Positions 8,990 through 15,630 of a stretch of 64,000 nucleotides of DNA are shown here, piece by piece. Position 1 is the first letter of the stretch. Every line of letters starts with the position of its first letter. Made by a program: the position numbers and the translations under genes. The notes beneath the pieces were generated by a model that worked only from the letters and a program-made list of their open reading frames with translations, ran no database searches and was not told where the DNA came from. This DNA comes from Bacteroidales bacterium. GTDB taxonomy: Bacteria > Bacteroidota > Bacteroidia > Bacteroidales > P3. Where the stretch lies: assembly GCA_017561155.1 (NCBI GenBank), contig JAFZDP010000006.1:1-64000 (forward strand). Direction: 5' to 3'.

Positions 8990-9964
8990 ATGAATACATC
9001 TATGGAAGCAACCGAACGTAATAGAATAATATCGTTTCTGATATATACCTTCACGATAAGTTTTGGATTGTATTTTTTATTTTTCCACACTCCAAAGAAT
9101 GATGATTGCTATACATCGTTCAGCGAAACGCGACAAATTATCCAAATGGTAGCACAAAACATACTGCTTATATCTCCTGCCATAGGGGTAATTATTACCA
9201 GAATAACTACAAGCGAAGGCTTTGGAAACTTATGGCTGAAGCCTAACTTTAAAGGCAACGTAAGGTATTACCTTATGGCGTGGTTGGGCTCGGTGTTGCT
9301 TTTGGCTGTAGGGGTTTGGGCATATTATATATTTATATACCGTCACGATGTAGCCAACTTTTTAGACTCGCGCAGTCCTTTGTATGGACTCCAAATCGAT
9401 TCGGAATTTGGGTACAATATCGAAACTGACGAAATTCTACTTGCTATACTTTCGGCTCTGTGGGGTCCTGCCACATATCTTTTTATTTGTTTGTGTCAAG
9501 AGTGGGCTTGGTGTGGATACCTTCTGCCCAAACTGGCAAAAAGATTCAGCCCTATACCATTGATACTTATAAATGGCTTGATATGTGGATTGTGGTATGC
9601 ACCATTGGTGGTAGAGGGAATCTACTACGGAAACGAATATTCCGGCTTTCCTATTGCCGGCATATTGGCTATGTGTCTGCACTGCGTGGTTGTAGGTGCA
9701 TTGCAATACTATTTATGTGTCAAAACTCAAAGCTGCATACCGGCAGTTCTGATTTCGGGAGTAATAAAAGGTTCCTACCTGAATGTTTTAAATTTCCATC
9801 TTGGAAATTTTAATCCCAACAAACTTTTAGGCCCCGAAGCATATGGCATAGTGGCAGGTTGCGGTTTCGTAGTGGCTGCCGTTATCGTTGCCATTGTTTG
9901 GCACAGAAACTATAAGAAAGAAACTTTGACTACTCATTCAGAAAATAAAATAATAATTGAATAA
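8990..9964 (+). CDS. CPBP-family paralogue with degenerate active site (predicted pseudo-protease)
   Basis: 324 residues, colinear with the upstream CPBP protease: TTSEGFGNLWLKPNFKGNVRYYLMAWLG, GYLLPKLAKR and VKTQSCIPAVLISG align with its counterpart. At every catalytic position it differs: the EExxxR motif reads QEWAWC (Q170, E171, C175), the second-motif His is Y203 in GLWYAP, and the third-motif His and Asn are S256 and K260. The frame is open and the hydrophobic pattern is kept, so this is not a recent pseudogene but a probable non-catalytic membrane protein, perhaps an adaptor or inhibitor of its neighbour or a partner of the ABC transporter. The ABC ATPase starts one base after its stop, implying co-expression. 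Loss of activity is an inference from motifs. Confidence 0.88.
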   Translation: MNTSMEATERNRIISFLIYTFTISFGLYFLFFHTPKNDDCYTSFSETRQIIQMVAQNILLISPAIGVIITRITTSEGFGNLWLKPNFKGNVRYYLMAWLGSVLLLAVGVWAYYIFIYRHDVANFLDSRSPLYGLQIDSEFGYNIETDEILLAILSALWGPATYLFICLCQEWAWCGYLLPKLAKRFSPIPLILINGLICGLWYAPLVVEGIYYGNEYSGFPIAGILAMCLHCVVVGALQYYLCVKTQSCIPAVLISGVIKGSYLNVLNFHLGNFNPNKLLGPEAYGIVAGCGFVVAAVIVAIVWHRNYKKETLTTHSENKIIIE

Positions 9965-9965
9965 T

Positions 9966-10745
9966 ATGGAAGAAATACTTGTAGCCAAAGGGCTGAAAAA
10001 GACTTTCACCCTTTCGCGGAAACAACAAAAGTTGGAAAAGACCAACTGTAAAACAAAGGTTGCGGTCGACGACCTTTCGTTCTCGGCCTACAAGGGCGAG
10101 ATATTCGGGTTGCTGGGACCAAACGGTGCCGGCAAGACCACCACACTGCGTATGGTCACCACGCTGATACGTCCCGACAGCGGCGACGCAATAGTGAACG
10201 GCTTCAGCATAACCACCAACCCTCAGCAGGTGCGCGAACGAATTGGTTTCCTGACAAGCGAACTTAAGCTCGAAGACTTTTTTACGCCAAACTATCTGTT
10301 CGACTTCTTTTCCGAACTGTATGGGATAGACCCCTCCACACGCGACGAACGCAAAGGCAAACTATTTGCCCGGTTCGGCATCGAGAAGTTTGCCGAAGTG
10401 AAGGTGGCCAACCTTTCTACCGGTATGAAACAAAAAGTATCGTTGGCTATATCGTTGGTGCACGACCCCGATATAATCATCTTCGACGAGCCTACCAACG
10501 GCCTTGACGTGCTTACCGCAAAAACCGTCACCGACTATCTGTTGGAGCTTCGCGATATGGGCAAGAGCATAATACTTTCCACTCACATATTCAGCCTGGT
10601 GGAAAAGGTGTGCGACAGAGTGGGCGTGATAATAGACGGCCGCATGGTGGCGTGCGACACATTGGAAAACATAAAGAACGGAAAGTCGCTCGAAGACCGT
10701 TTCTTTGATATTTACTCGGAGTTGAAAGGAGGTAGCGATGAATAA
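9966..10745 (+). CDS. ABC transporter ATP-binding protein (NatA-like)
   Basis: About 259 residues. Walker [11 protein letters not shown], signature LSTGMKQK, Walker [13 protein letters not shown] and the switch His in STHIFS are all present. The insertion between the first strands ([20 protein letters not shown]) and the general pattern match ATPases of the NatA/ABC-2 exporter type. It would energise the permease encoded next; NatAB in Bacillus exports Na+, but substrate cannot be read here. The longest frame begins at a TTG (9957); the ATG at 9966 comes right after the upstream stop and is preferred. The last bases overlap the permease start. Codon use is richer in G+C than in flanking genes. 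Confidence 0.93.
   Translation: MEEILVAKGLKKTFTLSRKQQKLEKTNCKTKVAVDDLSFSAYKGEIFGLLGPNGAGKTTTLRMVTTLIRPDSGDAIVNGFSITTNPQQVRERIGFLTSELKLEDFFTPNYLFDFFSELYGIDPSTRDERKGKLFARFGIEKFAEVKVANLSTGMKQKVSLAISLVHDPDIIIFDEPTNGLDVLTAKTVTDYLLELRDMGKSIILSTHIFSLVEKVCDRVGVIIDGRMVACDTLENIKNGKSLEDRFFDIYSELKGGSDE
10725..10732 (+). promoter_or_regulatory. Full Shine-Dalgarno sequence before the permease
   Basis: AAAGGAGG lies five bases before ATG 10738, within the end of the ATPase gene. Strong Shine-Dalgarno sites are uncommon in Bacteroidetes, whose starts usually lack them, so this may set efficient re-initiation at the 8-base gene overlap. Confidence 0.7.
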
Positions 10746-11943
10746 AAACAACATCTTGACCATTGTAAAGAAAGAGTTTGCACGATTTTTTGGCGACAAA
10801 CGTTTGGTATTCACCACAGTGATAATGCCCGGACTACTCATATATGTTATATACACTTTTATGTTGGGCGGAATCCGCGACACTTTCGAAGCCGACAAAG
10901 ACTATCGTGCCAAAGTGTATGTACAAAACATGCCCGAATCGGTGCAGCCTATGTTTGAAATGCTCGATATGGACATTACCAACGCTGACGATTTCGACAT
11001 AGAAAGCGTAAAAACACTTATCGAGAAAAAGAAAGTGGAACTATTGGTAGTGTTTCCGGCGCAGTTTGACAGTGCCGTGGCCAACTACAATGTGACCGAC
11101 ACCACACAGGTGGCTCCAAACGTTCGTATTTATTCCAACGTTGCAAACATTGAGTCGGACAATGCCGAAGACTTTGTTAGAACGATGCTTACATCGTACG
11201 AAGAAACTATCTCCAACAAGTTCAACATCAATGCCTACACCGAAGAAACAGCAACCGAAAAGTTCGACCTGGCTACCGACGAGGACTTTATGGGTAAGAT
11301 ATTTTCGTCGATGTTGCCATTTATGTTGCTCATCTTTCTTTACTCGGGCTGTATGGCAGTGGCACCCGAATCTATTTCGGGCGAAAAAGAACGCGGTACC
11401 ATAGCTACATTGCTTGTAACCCCGATGAGCCGCAGCCATTTGGCCTTCGGCAAAATCATAAGTCTTAGTTTTATAGCACTTATCAGCGGACTATCGAGCT
11501 TTTTGGGTGTAATGCTTTCGTTGCCCGAATTTATAGGTAGCGAGATAGAAGGTTTATCTACCAACATATACACCACTTCCGACTACTTGCTGATATTAGG
11601 AATAATACTTTCTACTGTGTTGGTTATGATTTCGCTGATATCCATCATTTCGGCCTACGCCAAAACAGTGAAAGAAGCCGCCACATTGGTGCTTCCGTTG
11701 ATGATAGTTGTAATGATGGTAGGTTTGACGTCGATGATAGGAGGCGGCGAACCTCAAACAGCGTTGTCGTGGTACCTGATACCTATCTACAACAGTGTGC
11801 AAGCCATGACGGGCGTGTTCTCGTTCAACTACAGCCTTGCCAACGTGGGCGTTACCATTGTTGTTAATATCATTTATGCCGTAGCATTCTCGTATGTGTT
11901 GGCCAAAATGTTTAATAGCGAAAAGATTATGTTCTCGAAATAA
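10738..11943 (+). CDS. ABC-2 type transporter permease (NatB-like)
   Basis: 401 residues. An N-terminal membrane segment (residues ~23-43) is followed by a long extracytoplasmic domain of about 150 residues, then five to six membrane segments, the layout of NatB/ABC-2 exporters. The conserved motif GEKERGTIATLLVTPMSRSHLAFGKI follows the second segment and is typical of this permease class. It overlaps the ATPase gene by eight bases and has a strong ribosome-binding site, so the two form one exporter. Substrate unknown; Na+, a lipid, or a peptide are possible. A good terminator follows at 11966-12000, closing the SPFH-CPBP-ABC cluster. Confidence 0.92.
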   Translation: MNKNNILTIVKKEFARFFGDKRLVFTTVIMPGLLIYVIYTFMLGGIRDTFEADKDYRAKVYVQNMPESVQPMFEMLDMDITNADDFDIESVKTLIEKKKVELLVVFPAQFDSAVANYNVTDTTQVAPNVRIYSNVANIESDNAEDFVRTMLTSYEETISNKFNINAYTEETATEKFDLATDEDFMGKIFSSMLPFMLLIFLYSGCMAVAPESISGEKERGTIATLLVTPMSRSHLAFGKIISLSFIALISGLSSFLGVMLSLPEFIGSEIEGLSTNIYTTSDYLLILGIILSTVLVMISLISIISAYAKTVKEAATLVLPLMIVVMMVGLTSMIGGGEPQTALSWYLIPIYNSVQAMTGVFSFNYSLANVGVTIVVNIIYAVAFSYVLAKMFNSEKIMFSK

Positions 11944-11965
11944 CCGAGGGGATACTATCCATCCG

Positions 11966-12000
11966 ATACCACAAGCCGCAGCGGTTTGTGGTATTTTTTT
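11966..12000 (+). terminator. Rho-independent terminator closing the SPFH-CPBP-ABC cluster
   Basis: ATACCACAA (11966-11974) pairs exactly with TTGTGGTAT (11986-11994), with a further GC-rich pair set in the loop, followed by eight T residues. It lies 23 bases after the permease stop. Confidence 0.88.
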
Positions 12001-12002
12001 TG

Positions 12003-12360
12003 TCGGTTGCGGTCGGTGTGTTTGCTGCTTGCAGCCTGCCTTCGGAAAGCATGGTTGCCGATGTGCCGAGATGGTGAACGTCGATGTTCGGAAATGCTGA
12101 ACGTCGACGTTCGGAGATGGTGGGCTGCAAACGCCATTTGCGATCATCGCAAATGCCGTTTGCGAAGTGTGCAAATGCCGTTTGCGTATATCGCAGATGC
12201 CATTTGCACACCACCCTTTTCGAACAACGGCATCCTGGTGTTCCGAACATCGACCTCCATGTTTTCGGCACGTCGGCAGCCACCTTGTCGGCACACCGAA
12301 ATTTGCCGTGCCGAAGCTCGAATACAACTGTTTGCCACTGCACTGCCTTGCAGCAAGGCC
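12003..12360. repeat. GC-rich intergenic array of short palindromes
   Basis: This block is visibly richer in G+C than its surroundings and is built of short words alternating with their reverse complements: GAACGTCGACGTTC (12099-12112, perfect 14-bp palindrome) and a near copy just before it; CGCAAATGCCGTTTGCG (12148-12164) with variants before and after it; AACATCGACC/GGTTGCCGATG-like words further on. Several long open frames occur on both strands at once, as expected for repeat-rich DNA, and none looks like a protein. It may be a structured RNA region or a dispersed repeat. Confidence 0.75.
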
Positions 12361-12434
12361 ATCTGTTGTTTGCCGATAGGAAGAAAATATTTTTATTTTA
12401 TGCGCTCAAAGCGTTCATTATTCAAATTATTTCG

Positions 12435-12442
12435 TAATTTTG
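12435..12442 (+). promoter_or_regulatory. Bacteroidetes -7 box for the lipoprotein gene
   Basis: TAATTTTG matches TAnnTTTG and lies 34 bases before ATG 12477. No clear -33 TTTG was found. Confidence 0.55.
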
Positions 12443-12476
12443 CAAACCGAAAACATATTAAATATTGAAAGGAACA

Positions 12477-13025
12477 ATGAAAAAAACATTCAAAATCTTA
12501 GCATTAGCAGTGGTATCGTGTGTACTGATGACTGCTTGTGGCAACAGCGAAAACGACGAAATAACAGATGTTGCAACCAAATTTTTGCTTGCCATCAATG
12601 TAGAATGCGACTTTGGAAAGGCAAAAGAATATGCTACACCACAGTCGTACGAGTTGTTGGACCAACTAAATATATTTTTCGGAGCCACCGAAGAAAATCC
12701 CGGCTTCATAGATATTGAGCATAAGAAGAGATTCGAAAATACTCAGGTAGATATACTGAAGATAGATATCGAAAACGACTCGATGGCTACTGTCAACTAC
12801 GAAATAAAAGTGATAGGAAAAGACGGCAAGGTAGACAGCACTGCTTTGGACGGCGAGAATTCGAAAGGTTCGTTGCCATTGAGAAAGATAGACGGACAAT
12901 GGCTTGTTCATCAACCAAAGGAAATGTCGGGTGGCGAAAACGTTACCTTTGGCAACATTGGCGAGGAAGATGAAGAACTGGAAGACGAAGTGTTGGAAGA
13001 CGATACTGCCGACGAAGAAAAATAA
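12477..13025 (+). CDS. Putative lipoprotein, DUF4878-like
   Basis: About 182 residues. The signal MKKTFKILALAVVSCVLMTACG ends in a lipobox (LMTAC), so the protein is likely anchored in the envelope. The mature part has the layout of small NTF2-like/DUF4878 lipoproteins: a helix DVATKFLLAINVECDFGKAKEYATPQSYELLD followed by strands (ATVNYEIKVIGKDGKVDS) and a predicted W-containing closing strand (KIDGQWLVHQPKE). The C-terminal ~30 residues are almost all Glu and Asp. Known members have no established role. A TTG at 12465 extends the frame, but ATG 12477 after AAAGGA is preferred. A bidirectional terminator follows at 13067-13097. Confidence 0.82.
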   Translation: MKKTFKILALAVVSCVLMTACGNSENDEITDVATKFLLAINVECDFGKAKEYATPQSYELLDQLNIFFGATEENPGFIDIEHKKRFENTQVDILKIDIENDSMATVNYEIKVIGKDGKVDSTALDGENSKGSLPLRKIDGQWLVHQPKEMSGGENVTFGNIGEEDEELEDEVLEDDTADEEK

Positions 13026-13066
13026 TTGCAACCATATTTTTTTTGTGTATACAATCAAAAAAGAAG

Positions 13067-13104
13067 AAGGAAGGAAACCGTGTTAGTTTCCTTCCTTTCT
13101 TTGT
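13067..13104. terminator. Bidirectional hairpin terminator
   Basis: AGGAAGGAAAC (13068-13078) pairs with GTTTCCTTCCT (13086-13096), loop CGTGTTA, followed by TTCTTTG on the plus strand and by T-rich sequence on the minus strand. It lies between convergent genes ending at 13025 and 13137. Confidence 0.75.
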
Positions 13105-13136
13105 TTATGATATAGCTATCGTAACGTTGTCATCTC

Positions 13137-13949
13137 TTAGTTTATCGTCATCACCAGTCGCAGTCCGTAGTAGCTGTCGGCGTGTAGCGACGAGTCGTTT
13201 AGGCGGTATGCCGAGCGGCATGCCCTCGACGAGTAGTTCCAACACCCCCCTCTAAGCACTCTGCGGCTGCCTGTTTCGGGTCCGCGAGGGTTGTTTTGCG
13301 ATTCGGGCTTGTACAGCGTGTACCAATCTCTGCACCATTCAAACAGGTTTCCACTCATATCGTATAGTCCCAATTCGTTGGGCATTTTTTCTTTCACGGG
13401 GTGAGGTTTGCCTTCGCTTACAAAATCGAACCACGCCACGTCTTCGGGGTTGTCGCTGCCGCTAAAACGGTATCCTTTCGAGTATAGTCCGCCTTTGCAG
13501 GCAAATTCCCATTCGGCTTCGGTGGGCAGCCTGAAAGTAAGTCCGGCGTCTTGTATTTCGGGTATCGAGTTTAGGGTTGCAGCAAACTTTTTGGCATCGA
13601 TATAGCTTATGTTGTAGGCCGGCATGTTGTCGCCAATACCGTCTTGAGCGTTCCATTGTTTGTTGTCGGGCATTGGTGTATGTCCCATAACAGCTTTCCA
13701 CAGAGCCTGTGTCACCAGTGTTTCTCCAATGTAGTAGTTGCCTACCGATACCGAATGTATGGGAGACTCCCAATCGAAAGCTTTCGAGTCGTAGTTAGAT
13801 TCGTTTACATTGCTTTTTTGTGCCCCCATCATGAATGTTCCGCCTTCGATACATTTCATCAAGAATTTAACACCACCAATGATAAATTCTATCTCTTTAA
13901 GCGAATAGTCTGCAGGGATAACTTTCGAAATTTTTGCTGTTAGGTTCAT
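13137..13949 (-). CDS. SUMF1/formylglycine-generating-enzyme-fold protein
   Basis: About 270 residues. The C-type-lectin-like SUMF1 fold is clear: GGTFMMGAQ near residue 38, the substrate-site segment PIHSVSVGNYYIGETLVTQALW, LPTEAEWEFACKGG, NELGLYDMSGNLFEWCRDWY and RVLRGGCWNYSSRACRSAYR near the end. Genuine formylglycine-generating enzymes carry a closing G-F-R-C motif; here the end reads YYGLRLVMTIN, with no Cys, so it is more likely one of the many SUMF1-fold proteins without that activity. There is no signal peptide. No sulfatase lies nearby. The frame extends to a TTG at 13955; ATG 13949 is preferred. It is transcribed alone, with a plausible minus-strand promoter at 14088-14118. Confidence 0.85.
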   Translation of the reverse strand: MNLTAKISKVIPADYSLKEIEFIIGGVKFLMKCIEGGTFMMGAQKSNVNESNYDSKAFDWESPIHSVSVGNYYIGETLVTQALWKAVMGHTPMPDNKQWNAQDGIGDNMPAYNISYIDAKKFAATLNSIPEIQDAGLTFRLPTEAEWEFACKGGLYSKGYRFSGSDNPEDVAWFDFVSEGKPHPVKEKMPNELGLYDMSGNLFEWCRDWYTLYKPESQNNPRGPETGSRRVLRGGCWNYSSRACRSAYRLNDSSLHADSYYGLRLVMTIN

Positions 13950-14087
13950 AATCAATTAGGTTTTATGTTTTACAAAGTGTTATTAATTTCGCTATCGTTG
14001 TTGTATATCAAAACAAACTTTTGTGCACTACAGTTTTTGTTTTTTCGAACAATATTTATGTGCGTAAACCATCTGTTTTTGATGGTG

Positions 14088-14118
14088 CAAATGTACATTA
14101 TTTATTTCAATTATGCAA
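14088..14118 (-). promoter_or_regulatory. Possible minus-strand promoter for the SUMF1-fold gene
   Basis: On the minus strand TACATTTG (plus 14088-14095) matches the -7 box and TTG (plus 14116-14118) lies 20 bases upstream. The transcript would have a leader of about 130 bases before ATG 13949. Confidence 0.45.
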
Positions 14119-14321
14119 GTACTTTGTGTGTTTAATTGATGAATTTTTATATAAAAGCTTTTGTATTAATGTTGTAAAGTGCATAATATTTTTGTTTTTT
14201 TTTGCTGTTTTTCTGCCTTTTTAGCATGTTTTTTGTTCTCTTTGGCTTGTCCGAATTCTTAACTGCCGATGTTTTCCAATGTTTTGCAAAATAACTTTTT
14301 TTATCAATGCTGAGTATTTAT

Positions 14322-14352
14322 TTTGTATTTACTGTGTTTTTTTGTATCTTTG
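14322..14352 (+). promoter_or_regulatory. Consensus Bacteroidetes promoter for the envC-like gene
   Basis: TTTG (14322-14325), 19-base spacer, TATCTTTG (14345-14352): a full -33/-7 match, 37 bases before ATG 14390. It probably drives the closely spaced genes to 19660. The rest of the divergent gap 13950-14389 is AT-rich and holds nothing else I can name. Confidence 0.85.
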
Positions 14353-14389
14353 CATACTTTAGTAGTGTAGTACATTAAATGTAAAGTAA

Positions 14390-15604
14390 ATGAAATTAGG
14401 CAAATATGTTGTTATGCTTGCTGTTGCTTGCCTTGTTATTTGTGTTGGTATCTTGCCGTCGAATGCACAAGACAGAAAACAGTTGGAAAAAGAGAAACAA
14501 AAAATTGAGAACGAGATTAAAAAGTTGAACAAAGACTTGTCTGCCACTCGTAAGGGTAAGACTTTGTCGAATTCGCAGCTTAAAACACTTAACAAGAAGA
14601 TAAGCCAACGCGAAAAACTTATAAAGAATATAAACTCACAGCTTGGTGTTTTGGAGGGACAGATTGTTGCCACTACCGACAGTATAGCCCTGCTCAAAGG
14701 ACAGATAGATACGCTGAAGGCGGAGTATGCCAGGATAGTTCAGGTATTGTACAAAGAGCGTTCGACGCTGAGCAGGATAAACTTGGTGTTGGACCCGTTG
14801 GGCTTCAACTCGTCGTATCTGCGTACCAAGTACTACAAGGAGTATAGTCGCTACCGCAGACATCAGGCACAGCTTATTCAAACACATCAAGCCGAGTTGG
14901 AAAATGTGTCGTATCAGTTGGTGGTGCAAAAGAGCAAACAGCAAAACTTGTTGTCGCAGGAACAACAAAACAAGAAAAAGTTAGACTCGGAGAAAGCTCT
15001 CAAACAGAAAACACTCAACGACTACAAGAAGAAAGAGCAACGTCTTACTTCGGAGTTGAAGAAGAAAGAGAAGCAGGCTAAGCAGTTGCAGGCACAGATA
15101 CAGAAAATTATAAACGAAGAATTGGCCAAGAGCCGTAAGGCCGGCAAAACCAATACGCCTAAAGAGAACGCTGAAGAACAAGAACTATCCAAGGACTTCC
15201 TTGCCAACAAGGGACGCTTGCCGTGGCCTACAGCAAAATCGACAGTGATACGCGAATACGGACGTTACAAACATACGTCGGGCGGAGAAAATATGAACTA
15301 TGGTATAGAACTGCTTACCGACAAGGGCGCTGTTGTTCGCTCGGTGTTTGATGGCAAGGTAACTCGTATAGCTACCGGCCCTAACGGCTACAAGATGGTA
15401 TTTGTGAAACACGGCAACTACTTTACCGTATACACCAACTTGGAGAATGTGGCAGTGAAAGAAGGTGCCGAAGTAACCACAAAACAAAAGCTTGGAACAG
15501 TACACACAAATGCCGAAAATCGTGCCGAGTTTAACTTCCAAATATGGGGCGGTAAAGATGCACAGGTAGAGAGTCAGAACCCAAGATCGTGGTTGGCTAA
15601 ATAG
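14390..15604 (+). CDS. EnvC-like murein hydrolase activator (coiled coil + degenerate LytM/M23 domain)
   Basis: 404 residues. A signal peptide (MKLGKYVVMLAVACLVICVG, cleavage near SNAQ) is followed by long coiled-coil helices (about residues 28-110 and 155-255, rich in Lys, Glu, Gln) and a C-terminal LytM/peptidase M23 domain (about 285-400). The metal ligands of M23 enzymes are replaced: the HxGxD site reads NYGIEL, the YxHL site reads VYTNL, and the final HxHF site reads FNFQIW. This is the EnvC/NlpD situation, where the domain activates a cell-wall amidase at division rather than cutting peptidoglycan itself. The activator role is inferred from domain layout and missing ligands. Following genes are spaced by 26-60 bases. 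Confidence 0.88.
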   Translation: MKLGKYVVMLAVACLVICVGILPSNAQDRKQLEKEKQKIENEIKKLNKDLSATRKGKTLSNSQLKTLNKKISQREKLIKNINSQLGVLEGQIVATTDSIALLKGQIDTLKAEYARIVQVLYKERSTLSRINLVLDPLGFNSSYLRTKYYKEYSRYRRHQAQLIQTHQAELENVSYQLVVQKSKQQNLLSQEQQNKKKLDSEKALKQKTLNDYKKKEQRLTSELKKKEKQAKQLQAQIQKIINEELAKSRKAGKTNTPKENAEEQELSKDFLANKGRLPWPTAKSTVIREYGRYKHTSGGENMNYGIELLTDKGAVVRSVFDGKVTRIATGPNGYKMVFVKHGNYFTVYTNLENVAVKEGAEVTTKQKLGTVHTNAENRAEFNFQIWGGKDAQVESQNPRSWLAK

Positions 15605-15630
15605 TTTGTTCAATTATATAAAGTATCGTT

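Noticed and set aside
11927..12468. Several overlapping open frames of 60-240 codons on both strands in the GC-rich block
   Set aside because: They overlap one another in five frames, are rich in Arg, His and Cys, have no domain or signal, and arise from the palindromic repeats and higher G+C.
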